A program made the position numbers and the translations under genes. The notes below the pieces were generated by a model, which was not told the origin of the DNA, searched no databases, and saw only the letters and a list, made by a program, of their open reading frames with translations. Positions 23,877-29,483 of a stretch of 42,341 nucleotides of DNA are shown here, piece by piece. Each line of letters starts with the position of its first letter. The first letter of the stretch is position 1. Source of the stretch: Candidatus Methanoperedens sp. (GTDB taxonomy: Archaea > Halobacteriota > Methanosarcinia > Methanosarcinales > Methanoperedenaceae); assembly GCA_023249105.1 (NCBI GenBank), contig JAHFDG010000032.1:1-42341 (forward strand). The letters run 5' to 3'.

Positions 23877-25538
23877 TCAAATAAGGTAGTCAAAAGGGTC
23901 AAAACTGTCTGTCTCACGCTGAGAGACTTTCTCTAACTGCAAATTAATATCGGGCGAAAGCTCAAAGTGATTACAGGCAAGCAGAAAGTAATTAACGGCG
24001 TGGTAGTAGTGTTCAGCCCCGATTTTCTTATAGACATAGCGTCTTGAACCTGTAACCTTATCTTCTTCGAGGATTTTCGCTGTTTTGGTGAGTTCGTCGG
24101 CAAAAGTATCGGTTTCAGCGTTACGTCTTGGTATCTCAAGCAGTCCAGGGGTCTTAACTACGCTAAAGACCTTATCCATCGTCTCAGTACGTCTGACGGT
24201 CAGGATACCCTGTCTTTCGTCTATTTTTTGTGCTGATTTCATTTTCTCCTGATAATCCACTAAATAGACGTTATAGGGTTCGGCTGCTCTGAACTCCTTT
24301 GCTTTCATTGTCTGTGGTTCATAGTCAATACACATATTCTTACATTTAAACCGTCTTGCGATGTCTGCAACATCATTCCATTCGCTAACCCGTGCCATGT
24401 AGATTATCTTATACTTCTCATCACCCGATGGATAACCGACCACCACATGCAGGGAATCGGTTTTAACGTCCACTCCGATAGCAGTCGAGATGTAGGAGTT
24501 GCGTTGAGCGGGCTCCCTGCCACAGCAGGCATACACGTCTGACTTCGATAATTGGTCTTCAGCCTGTAAATAAGCCATACCGAGTTCGGAGTTATACAGG
24601 TTTTTTAACACTATCGGGTCGTTAGACATGACTTTCTTAAGAATCGGCTTGGGGTCACGTGTAACGCAGGATAACGAACTTATCCACAGTCCTACCATGT
24701 CCTTACTCTTCCTGGGATACAAAGCCTCCCAGCGACTTCCTGCGGAGTTAGGGAATATCTCGCTCTTACAATGACTGCACACCCTTATAACTTTTCCATC
24801 AGACAGTTCCACCAGACAGTCCGGAAACGTCAGTTCAAGACACGTATACTTTCCGCACTTAAGACACTTGCTCATCCATACTCGCTGGTCTGAGTCCTGA
24901 TAAAGCGCATCTATTCCCCAGTTGGGAATAGTCGGAGTAGATAAGTCCACAATCTCTCTAACCTTACTATCTAACATCCTGTACTCAGCTAACTCTGCCA
25001 TGTCTTCATCCATCTCATCGCGTTCGTCCCTAACGAGTTTATCTACTGTAATAGACTTTAATCGAGAAGAACTGCCCGCCTGTCCATCTATCTTCCTTGT
25101 CTCTCTTGCCCCCCTAAAATACAGAAACCCCTGCCCTATCTTCCTTGCGCCCTCTTTATTAACACTACCCATGAACGCCCCAATCTGTGAAGGATTATTC
25201 TCTATTAAAGGCATGAATTTCGTAGAACTTAAATCACTCATATCCGTCTCAGTTGGAAATAAATGCAGAACTCCATTAGGATACCGCCCAAACCTTAACC
25301 CATGTATATTATCCAGCATCTCATGTACTGTAAAACCCGTCTGAGCCGCTTTCTTTACTACCCTATGCTGTGGGCGCTCAAATCTTAAGTCCTCAAACCC
25401 CACCATTAAATCTATCAAATACGGTCTTGTCTTTATATCAAATTCCTGATTAGGCGGATACCGTACCTTATCGTAATAAAGCCAGTGAAACATAGAAGCC
25501 TGCCGCATCTTCTGAGCCTCTATCTCTATCTTACTCAT
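23877..25538 (-). CDS. terL: Large terminase subunit (lambda GpA-like packaging ATPase/nuclease)
   Basis: 553 residues. The N-terminal ATPase has a Walker A variant KAAQTGFT (63-70) and Walker B VDKLVRDERDEMD (165-177). A zinc-binding insert follows (Cys225, Cys228, Cys254, Cys257). The C-terminal nuclease shows GVDVKTDSL with Asp357, MCIDYEPQ with Asp405, and EHYYHAVNYFLLA with His510/His513. It cuts concatemers and pumps DNA into the prohead through the portal. Only a short-spaced AGGGAG precedes the ATG. It is separated from the small subunit by about 610 bp without a gene, which is unusual. Confidence 0.9.
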   Translation of the reverse strand: MSKIEIEAQKMRQASMFHWLYYDKVRYPPNQEFDIKTRPYLIDLMVGFEDLRFERPQHRVVKKAAQTGFTVHEMLDNIHGLRFGRYPNGVLHLFPTETDMSDLSSTKFMPLIENNPSQIGAFMGSVNKEGARKIGQGFLYFRGARETRKIDGQAGSSSRLKSITVDKLVRDERDEMDEDMAELAEYRMLDSKVREIVDLSTPTIPNWGIDALYQDSDQRVWMSKCLKCGKYTCLELTFPDCLVELSDGKVIRVCSHCKSEIFPNSAGSRWEALYPRKSKDMVGLWISSLSCVTRDPKPILKKVMSNDPIVLKNLYNSELGMAYLQAEDQLSKSDVYACCGREPAQRNSYISTAIGVDVKTDSLHVVVGYPSGDEKYKIIYMARVSEWNDVADIARRFKCKNMCIDYEPQTMKAKEFRAAEPYNVYLVDYQEKMKSAQKIDERQGILTVRRTETMDKVFSVVKTPGLLEIPRRNAETDTFADELTKTAKILEEDKVTGSRRYVYKKIGAEHYYHAVNYFLLACNHFELSPDINLQLEKVSQRETDSFDPFDYLI

Positions 25539-25685
25539 ACTCCCTATTATCTACATTTCCTGTACCTTTTGCAAGCCCCTTTTATAAAAAATATTATTTT
25601 TTTACATGCCCCCCTATTTATACCCACCCCAGATGTTCCTTTTCTACACACTACCCCAGAGAAATCTTTTGAAGGATGAATAGCA

Positions 25686-25758
25686 GAGTTAGGGTTGAAA
25701 CTTGAAAGAGGTGAGTTAGGGTACATAGAAAGCTGAAAAGGATGAGATAGGGTACTGT
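25686..25758. repeat. Three short direct repeats GAG(T/A)TAGGGT
   Basis: Copies at 25686-25695, 25713-25722 and 25744-25753. The second and third share a longer context: GGTGAGTTAGGGTAC against GGATGAGATAGGGTAC. Spacing is 27 and 31 bases, about three helical turns, as expected for sites bound by an oligomer such as the small terminase. Confidence 0.5.
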
Positions 25759-25940
25759 AGGTATTTGGCGAAGCACCCGCCTCTCTCCCTGACCCCCCAC
25801 CCCGACTGGGAAAAGAATGCTTATCTGACAAGAGGTTGAAGCATGAGCAGACAGCAGACCAGAGCAGCACAGAAGCACAGGGGATAGGCACAGAAGAGCA
25901 GGGATATAGGCTACAGAAGGACATAGAGTAATGGCACAAT

Positions 25941-25957
25941 TGCCTAATAATTAGGCA
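25941..25957. promoter_or_regulatory. 17-bp palindrome
   Basis: TGCCTAAT A ATTAGGCA: eight perfect paired bases around one central A. Flanked by ATTGCC on both sides. A dimeric DNA-binding protein site is likely; no promoter was seen beside it. Confidence 0.5.
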
Positions 25958-26030
25958 GATTGCCCTGTATTGTTATTAATCAATGGGTTAGCTTGTACTG
26001 CACGCGTGGGCAAATGGCACTTACTAACAA

Positions 26031-26046
26031 TTTAGAGGGCTCTAAA
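26031..26046. promoter_or_regulatory. 16-bp palindrome
   Basis: TTTAGAG GG CTCTAAA: seven perfect paired bases around GG. It lies four bases left of the longer inverted repeat at 26050-26155. Confidence 0.45.
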
Positions 26047-26049
26047 ATG

Positions 26050-26155
26050 CCTCAGGATTGACTTAGAGACTCCGGAAGACATACGCTTGACACGCTGAAA
26101 CGCTTGAAACGGCGCTATTACCAGGCAATACGGCTTGATTAAATCAATCCTAAGG
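26050..26155. repeat. Inverted repeat enclosing CGCTTGA-type direct repeats
   Basis: CCTCAGGATTGACTT (26050-26064) is the inverse of 26141-26155 at 13 of 15 positions. Between them ACGCTTGA occurs at about 26083 and 26100, with the variants ACGCTGA (about 26093) and CGGCTTGA (26131). A small palindrome TTGATT A AATCAA lies at 26133-26145. The right arm overlaps the terS stop codon. Possible terminase-binding site. Confidence 0.45.
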
Positions 26156-26677
26156 CTCTATCTCTCCATCGGCAGGCATATCAGTAGGGGTTAAAATGAC
26201 CTCTCCAATGACCTCTAAAGCTGCTCTCCTGGCATCCTCTGCACTCTGCTTGCGCAGTGCCGACAACTCCTCGGAACTGATTGATATTACAGCGTTAATG
26301 GCACTTGGCAGACCCTTTAAAACCTGTGATTTATCGAGTGCAACTCCAGCGGCAATCATCCTATCACGCAGCCCTGCTTTTTTGATGTCCCTCTCAGAAA
26401 CAGACCTGACTATCCTTAAACTTAAATGCTTAAGCTCTTGACTCAGTAACTGACCACTACAATCAAGTAGAGGCGCCAGCTCATCATAATGCCTGTAGAT
26501 GTACTGCGATACAGCTTGTGGAGACACATTGTATACTCTACCACACCTCGATAAATTAAAACCCTTTAACAATAGGATTGATAGAGATTTTATAGATAAT
26601 TTATATCGTGGGTTTGCGATAAAAATATCGAGAGCAGGTGGTTCAATTCCTTCAATCTCTTTTTTTGTTTGTTCCAT
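26150..26677 (-). CDS. terS: Small terminase subunit (DNA recognition)
   Basis: 175 residues. Residues about 30-60 (LLLKGFNLSRCGRVYNVSPQAVSQYIYRHYDEL) form a helix-turn-helix typical of small terminases and related DNA-binding proteins. A long helix follows (about 65-140), and the C-terminus is acidic, as in small subunits that contact the large subunit. It is the first gene of the leftward unit and precedes terL on the same strand. There is no Shine-Dalgarno before the ATG, and the predicted promoter would start RNA only about three bases upstream, so a leaderless message is possible. Confidence 0.7.
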   Translation of the reverse strand: MEQTKKEIEGIEPPALDIFIANPRYKLSIKSLSILLLKGFNLSRCGRVYNVSPQAVSQYIYRHYDELAPLLDCSGQLLSQELKHLSLRIVRSVSERDIKKAGLRDRMIAAGVALDKSQVLKGLPSAINAVISISSEELSALRKQSAEDARRAALEVIGEVILTPTDMPADGEIEP

Positions 26678-26686
26678 ATAGTAGAA

Positions 26687-26715
26687 TATTTACATAAAAT
26701 AGGTTATTTTGTCAA
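26687..26715 (-). promoter_or_regulatory. Sigma70-type promoter for terS
   Basis: Minus strand: TTGACA (26715-26710), 17-base spacer, TAAATA (26692-26687). Predicted transcript start is near 26680, three bases from the terS ATG. Confidence 0.5.
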
Positions 26716-26884
26716 TATGTTATATATCCTTGTTCTTTTTTTATCTTTTTGCGGGGTTTGTTATTTATATTAAAATCCATACCATACCTATTAACATAAT
26801 TTGTCAATTTTGGACATTTTATGTCATAGAGAATATTGTTTAAAATCACTATGTTGCCGTGTTTTGTCGTTTTGTTGCTGTAAT

Positions 26885-26913
26885 TTGTCAGTGCTGGCAT
26901 GATTATATTATAG
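26885..26913 (+). promoter_or_regulatory. Candidate early rightward promoter
   Basis: Plus strand: TTGTCA (26885-26890), 17-base spacer, TTATAG (26908-26913) inside an A/T run with other possible -10 hexamers (TATTAT at 26906). It would give a leader of about 80 bases before the first small gene at 27000. Confidence 0.4.
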
Positions 26914-26999
26914 CATATCATTGATTTATAAGGGTTTTTTAGCTGGAATGAGAATTGCATTGTAAAGGATAAGATTTAAAAAAATAAAAGGGAGGGAAA

Positions 27000-27083
27000 A
27001 TGGAAACTGTAGCAATAGTAGTAACAGTAGCAGTAATGGCAGTGTGGATAGCAGCAGGGATAATAGTATCAGTAATAGATTAA
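27000..27083 (+). CDS. Tiny single-helix membrane protein (27 aa)
   Basis: 27 residues, nearly all hydrophobic (V, A, I) with one Trp and a terminal Asp. A strong GGGAGGG precedes the ATG. It is the first gene of the rightward unit. Short Val/Ala-rich peptides of this kind are hard to assign; the ribosome site and position support expression. Confidence 0.5.
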   Translation: METVAIVVTVAVMAVWIAAGIIVSVID

Positions 27084-27084
27084 C

Positions 27085-27116
27085 CGCATAAGACCTGACA
27101 CGCGCAAGCGTGCAGG
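27085..27116 (+). ncRNA. Type B RNA element, copy 1 (bulged hairpin with GCAA loop)
   Basis: CGCATAAG leader, then stem CCTG/CAGG, a bulged A, inner stem CACGC/GCGTG and loop GCAA (27104-27107). A GGGAGGG ribosome site follows within eight bases. Same design at 27337-27368 and 28034-28059; the third copy has a different inner stem and loop but keeps the bulge and GNRA loop. Confidence 0.6.
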
Positions 27117-27136
27117 CGGCAGGGAGGGAAAAGAAA

Positions 27137-27286
27137 ATGAAAAAGAGAAGCAAACTTGCCGAAATGCTGAAAGAAATCTGCAAACAGGTAGACGAGGAGC
27201 AGACAGAGCAGACAGAGGCGGAGGAAAAAAGGGAGGATGAAGCAATCTATGGCATATCCCGGCCCAAAAAAATAAAACACGTTTAA
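27137..27286 (+). CDS. Small charged protein (49 aa)
   Basis: 49 residues: basic N-terminus (MKKRSK), acidic Gln/Glu-rich middle (QVDEEQTEQTEAEEK), basic end (RPKKIKH). Helical, soluble and not recognised. GGGAGGG site before the ATG, directly after the type B hairpin. The stop codon lies inside the base of the type A hairpin that follows. Confidence 0.6.
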   Translation: MKKRSKLAEMLKEICKQVDEEQTEQTEAEEKREDEAIYGISRPKKIKHV

Positions 27287-27329
27287 GTCTTTCCTCTGCC
27301 CTTATTGAGGGTAGGGATAAGGACTTAAA
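27282..27329 (+). ncRNA. Type A RNA hairpin, copy 1
   Basis: A 48-base hairpin beginning at the stop codon: outer arms TTTAAGTC/GACTTAAA, continued by TTT/AAG pairing, a two-base bulge (AT) on the 3' side, CC/GG, a bulged T on the 5' side, then CTGCCCT/AGGGTAG and a five-base loop. No T run follows. Layout matches copy 2 at 27678-27724, where the inner stem is CTATCCC/GGGATAG, so the bases change and the pairs persist. Possible RNase III-type processing site. Confidence 0.6.
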
Positions 27330-27336
27330 GCGCATA

Positions 27337-27368
27337 CGCATAAGACCTGACACGCGCAAGCGTGCAGG
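27337..27368 (+). ncRNA. Type B RNA element, copy 2
   Basis: Nearly identical to copy 1: CGCATAAG, CCTG/CAGG stem, bulged A, CACGC/GCGTG, GCAA loop (27356-27359). It follows type A copy 1 after eight bases and precedes the GGGAGGG of the next gene. Confidence 0.6.
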
Positions 27369-27388
27369 CAGCAGGGAGGGATTAAGAG

Positions 27389-27676
27389 ATGACAACAGCA
27401 AATAAATGGACAAGGATATATGAGTCGCAGCCGTATCAAGCGGAGATATATGATAACTGCACGACAAGGGTATATCAACATGATGATAACCCGGCCAAAA
27501 TTAAACTCGAGGTTGACGGTACAAAATGGGTAGGTAACAGTGGAGGCTTCTACGTCCACAAATATTTTGTGGAGGGCGAGCAGGCTAATAAGCTCATCGC
27601 TAAAATCGCAGAACTTGACAATGACGAGGCATCTGAGACCGATGTGGATAATGTTATAGAGAGCATTGCTGAATAA
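27389..27676 (+). CDS. Phage protein of unknown function (95 aa)
   Basis: 95 residues, soluble, beta-rich first half (WTRIYESQPYQAEIYDNCTTRVYQHDD, LEVDGTKWVGNSGGFYV) and acidic helical C-terminus. GGGAGGG site before the start. It is framed by RNA elements on both sides: type A plus B upstream, type A copy 2 just after the stop. No family recognised. Confidence 0.65.
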   Translation: MTTANKWTRIYESQPYQAEIYDNCTTRVYQHDDNPAKIKLEVDGTKWVGNSGGFYVHKYFVEGEQANKLIAKIAELDNDEASETDVDNVIESIAE

Positions 27677-27677
27677 T

Positions 27678-27724
27678 TTAAGTCTTTCCTCTATCCCTTG
27701 CGGGGGATAGGGATAAGGATTTAA
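27678..27724 (+). ncRNA. Type A RNA hairpin, copy 2
   Basis: Starts one base after the stop of the preceding gene. Outer arms TTAAGTC/GATTTAA with a G-T pair, the same two-base 3' bulge and one-base 5' bulge as copy 1, inner stem CTATCCC/GGGATAG, six-base loop. Compared with copy 1, pair exchanges in the inner stem (for example C-G to T-A and G-T to A-T) keep the fold. Confidence 0.6.
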
Positions 27725-27727
27725 CAA

Positions 27728-27742
27728 CCCGGCCTTGCCGGG
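27728..27742 (+). promoter_or_regulatory. CCCGGC/GCCGGG hairpin
   Basis: Six perfect G+C pairs closing a CTT loop, in the place occupied by a type B element in other intervals. The GGAGGG ribosome site for the next gene starts about 13 bases further on. Confidence 0.5.
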
Positions 27743-27767
27743 ACAATGAAAAATGGAGGGTAAAAAA

Positions 27768-27920
27768 ATGACACAAAAAGGTGCATTAAAAAGAATCGAA
27801 AGGGCAATTACAGCCATGGTAGAGCTACAAGATGCAGGATACGGCACGGACAATATCATGAGGATTTTAGAAAAATTAAACCATGAAGAACAAGAAATAA
27901 CTTTGGAGGGAAAGCAATGA
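27768..27920 (+). CDS. Small helical protein (50 aa)
   Basis: 50 residues, two predicted helices (RIERAITAMVELQDAG, NIMRILEKLNHEEQEI). GGAGGG site at good distance. Its stop overlaps the next start (ATGA). Not recognised. Confidence 0.55.
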   Translation: MTQKGALKRIERAITAMVELQDAGYGTDNIMRILEKLNHEEQEITLEGKQ

Positions 27921-28021
27921 GAGACACAAAATTTGAAAACGGAAAGCAACAGGCAAAAAGACTTGAAAAAGAGAGCAAGCAACACAAATCTCAAAACAAA
28001 AAGAGAAAAGCTACTGAATAG
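27917..28021 (+). CDS. Tiny basic protein (34 aa)
   Basis: 34 residues with 12 Lys/Arg and five Gln; no hydrophobic core, so probably a nucleic-acid-binding or disordered peptide. TTGGAGGG precedes the start, which overlaps the upstream stop by four bases. Confidence 0.5.
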   Translation: MRDTKFENGKQQAKRLEKESKQHKSQNKKRKATE

Positions 28022-28033
28022 GATAAGATTAAG

Positions 28034-28059
28034 CGCATAAGTCCTGACTGTAAAGCAGG
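28034..28059 (+). ncRNA. Type B RNA element, copy 3 (diverged)
   Basis: CGCATAAG, stem CCTG/CAGG, bulged A, shortened inner stem CT/AG and loop GTAA (28050-28053). The stem is shorter and the loop sequence different, yet the bulge and GNRA form are kept. Just upstream GGATAAGATTAA resembles the 3' arm of a type A hairpin without its partner. Confidence 0.55.
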
Positions 28060-28078
28060 CGGCGCGGAGGAGAGGAAA

Positions 28079-28258
28079 ATGGAAATAAAAGTTGAGTTAG
28101 TAACAAAGAAAGATTCGCACGGGACGGTGTACCTCTCCCAGGGTGCAGCGGCCCGGTTGGCCGTCGCCCTGGGAATACCCGTCTTTTGTAATGATGGGTA
28201 TTTCCTCGGGATAATTTATCCCGACGGGCACGTATGGAAGGAGGAGGAAAAAGTATAG
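28079..28258 (+). CDS. Small phage protein (59 aa), partner of the next gene
   Basis: 59 residues, beta-like N-terminus, middle SQGAAARLAVALGIPVFC, end YFLGIIYPDGHVW. GGAGAGG site after type B copy 3. Its 3' end carries the GGAGGAGG that serves the overlapping next gene. Local G+C is clearly higher than in neighbours (about 28130-28430). Confidence 0.55.
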   Translation: MEIKVELVTKKDSHGTVYLSQGAAARLAVALGIPVFCNDGYFLGIIYPDGHVWKEEEKV

Positions 28259-28431
28259 CTGTAGAGGGTTTGCCTGAGCCTATCGACGGGGGGACACTAT
28301 ACATCGTGTCCGTGGTAGTTCTGACGGCACTCAAGGGCAGCCGCGTGGATGTTGTATGCCCTGACACGGGCAAAACCGCAGTTCGGGACGCAGAAGGCAA
28401 AATACAGGCCGTCAGGCAGTGGATAGTCTAA
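28234..28431 (+). CDS. Small conserved phage protein (GLPEP..TLYIVS type)
   Basis: 65 residues. The core VEGLPEPIDGGTLYIVSVVVLTAL...VVCPDTGKTAVRDAEGKI is a recurring phage pattern, usually the C-terminal half of a longer protein, here free-standing. The ATG at 28234 is upstream of the strong GGAGGAGG, so initiation at a non-ATG codon near 28252 is possible. It overlaps the preceding gene by 25 bases. Function unknown. Confidence 0.6.
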   Translation: MEGGGKSIAVEGLPEPIDGGTLYIVSVVVLTALKGSRVDVVCPDTGKTAVRDAEGKIQAVRQWIV

Positions 28432-28479
28432 CAACCCGCAGGCGGCCCTTTAGCGCGCCGGGGATAGAGAGGGTAAAGT

Positions 28480-28734
28480 ATGAAAGCAATTAGAACAAAG
28501 TACCTGCGGGGCACCAACACAAGGCCCGCAAAGATTAAGGCCGATGATTACGAAGGTAACAGTGTAATCGTATCTTGTGGACACTATACAAGCGTGGCTG
28601 ATAGCCATAAAGCAGCAGTGATTGCCCTGCTTAAAAAAATGAACTGGACAGGGAAAATGGTCGGAGGGGCAACGGACACGGGGTTTGTATACATTTTTAT
28701 TGATAAAAAATTAAAACTGGAAAGAAAGGGGTAA
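28480..28734 (+). CDS. Small conserved-looking phage protein (84 aa)
   Basis: 84 residues. Starts KAIRTKYLRGTNTRPAKIKA and ends VGGATDTGFVYIFID; reminiscent of small phage proteins found near recombination genes. Mixed alpha/beta, basic. GAGAGGG site. Preceded by a G+C-rich stretch (28432-28460) that can fold as a weak hairpin (CCC..GGCG..CGCC.GGG). Confidence 0.65.
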   Translation: MKAIRTKYLRGTNTRPAKIKADDYEGNSVIVSCGHYTSVADSHKAAVIALLKKMNWTGKMVGGATDTGFVYIFIDKKLKLERKG

Positions 28735-28738
28735 AGAA

Positions 28739-28894
28739 ATGAAATGTTATAGCTGTGAGACTAAGAAGGCAACAACAACACATGATATTAGCCATGTGCC
28801 CTTGTGCAGTACTTGCTACAATCAAGAGAAGACAGAAGCAATCGGAGACATGCAAGAAGCCCAAGAAGAAGGGAAAGAGGTAGAAAGCGCATGA
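28739..28894 (+). CDS. Small zinc-ribbon-like protein (51 aa)
   Basis: Cys3-x2-Cys6 and Cys23-x2-Cys26 form a likely zinc ribbon, followed by an acidic Gln/Glu-rich helix. AAAGGGG site. The TGA overlaps the next ATG. Confidence 0.55.
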   Translation: MKCYSCETKKATTTHDISHVPLCSTCYNQEKTEAIGDMQEAQEEGKEVESA

Positions 28895-28977
28895 TTATAG
28901 ACGCTCTTATATTATCGGCATCAGTGGTTGGCAGCGGCTATGCAGCATATCTAATTTGCTTGTATATGCTTGATTAA
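28891..28977 (+). CDS. Tiny membrane peptide (28 aa)
   Basis: 28 residues, one hydrophobic helix with GSGYAAY in the middle. No strong ribosome site of its own; expression would rely on ATGA coupling with the zinc-ribbon gene. Confidence 0.4.
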   Translation: MIIDALILSASVVGSGYAAYLICLYMLD

Positions 28978-29002
28978 TAACAATTTTAACGGAGGGCACA
29001 AG

Positions 29003-29140
29003 ATGATTAAAGACCTAATAAGAGAAACAGTATTGATGCAAGCGGGGTTTTTCCCCGAGGTTGAGCCTGAAATCTATACCGGCACGGAGGCCTGCTCTGG
29101 TATCTGCCAGGACTGCCATAAATGCGATATGGAGGAATAA
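29003..29140 (+). CDS. Small Cys-cluster protein (45 aa)
   Basis: 45 residues; the C-terminus has Cys-x3-Cys-x2-Cys-x2-Cys (ACSGICQDCHKCD), a dense metal-site candidate. GGAGGG site before the ATG. Not recognised. Confidence 0.5.
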   Translation: MIKDLIRETVLMQAGFFPEVEPEIYTGTEACSGICQDCHKCDMEE

Positions 29141-29143
29141 AAA

Positions 29144-29278
29144 ATGAAATACGGCAAAAAAAAGATAAGGATTGATAAAAGATACTCTGCACTTTTAACG
29201 TATCAGTGGTATAAAAAAGTTTATGGCATGAAAAAGGCTTATAGGCTTATATTGCTTGATAAATCTTTGTGTTGGTAA
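29144..29278 (+). CDS. Small basic protein (44 aa)
   Basis: 44 residues, very rich in Lys, Arg and Tyr, with a hydrophobic C-terminal helix. The GGAGG within the end of the preceding gene can serve as ribosome site. Weakly supported beyond packing. Confidence 0.4.
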   Translation: MKYGKKKIRIDKRYSALLTYQWYKKVYGMKKAYRLILLDKSLCW

Positions 29279-29291
29279 ACGGAGGGATGAA

Positions 29292-29483
29292 ATGACAATA
29301 TCACAGATAGCGGCAAAGGTTGAACACTGGGAGATAGCCTTGCAGCGCGCGCAGGATAGCCAAATTAAGCTAAATCGCCGGTTAGACGTGCTCACCATTA
29401 AGATTGACCGGCTGAAGGCTAAAATAGCCAAGAATAAGCCGTACAAGACCTATTATGAAAGGGAGGGGAAAAGCAATGCTTAA
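29292..29483 (+). CDS. Small coiled-coil protein (63 aa)
   Basis: Start chosen at 29292 because GGAGGG lies just before it; a longer frame begins at 29256. 63 residues with clear heptads (AAKVEHWEIALQRAQDSQIKL, VLTIKIDRLKAKIAK) and a basic tail. Its end overlaps the next gene by eight bases. Confidence 0.55.
   Translation: MTISQIAAKVEHWEIALQRAQDSQIKLNRRLDVLTIKIDRLKAKIAKNKPYKTYYEREGKSNA

Larger units (their letters stand above)
25539..26149. other. Gene-free region between terminase genes, rich in dyads and repeats
   Basis: No frame here has a ribosome site and plausible composition; the long minus-strand frames are Ser/Cys/Leu-rich artefacts. Contents from left to right: an A/T stretch between C runs (about 25580-25612), three GAGTTAGGGT-type repeats, a purine-rich stretch (about 25840-25925), palindromes at 25941 and 26031, and CGCTTGA-type repeats inside a long inverted repeat (26050-26155). 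This is a strong candidate for a cos or pac packaging site, since terminase recognition sites often lie beside terS (inference). Confidence 0.55.
26678..26999. promoter_or_regulatory. Divergent control region between late and early units
   Basis: 322 bp, about 70% A+T, no supported gene (an 82-codon minus frame at 26712-26960 lacks a ribosome site). TTGTC words occur five times on the plus strand (about 26709, 26800, 26820, 26863, 26885), some serving as minus-strand TTGACA boxes. Promoters are predicted leftward at 26687-26715 and rightward at 26885-26913. Repeated TTGTCA words may be operator copies. Confidence 0.55.

Noticed and set aside
25547-25939. 130-codon minus-strand frame between the terminase genes
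   Set aside because: Ser/Cys/Pro/Leu-rich translation typical of a chance frame, no ribosome site, and the DNA is full of repeats and palindromes.
25941-26046. Palindromes read as a phage attachment site
   Set aside because: No integrase, excisionase or repressor was found, and attachment sites are not normally between terminase genes.
26712-26960. 82-codon minus-strand frame in the divergent control region
   Set aside because: No ribosome site at any of its ATGs, composition dominated by Asn/Lys/Ile as expected from A+T-rich DNA, and it covers promoter-like sequences.
27085-27116. Type B element as a hammerhead ribozyme or known riboswitch
   Set aside because: CCTGA and a GNRA loop are present, but the CTGATGA...GAAA core of a hammerhead is absent and no known aptamer core was recognised.
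27069-27994. Long minus-strand frames opposite the small early genes
   Set aside because: They are antisense shadows caused by few stop codons opposite purine-rich DNA; the plus strand has small genes with strong ribosome sites and RNA elements.
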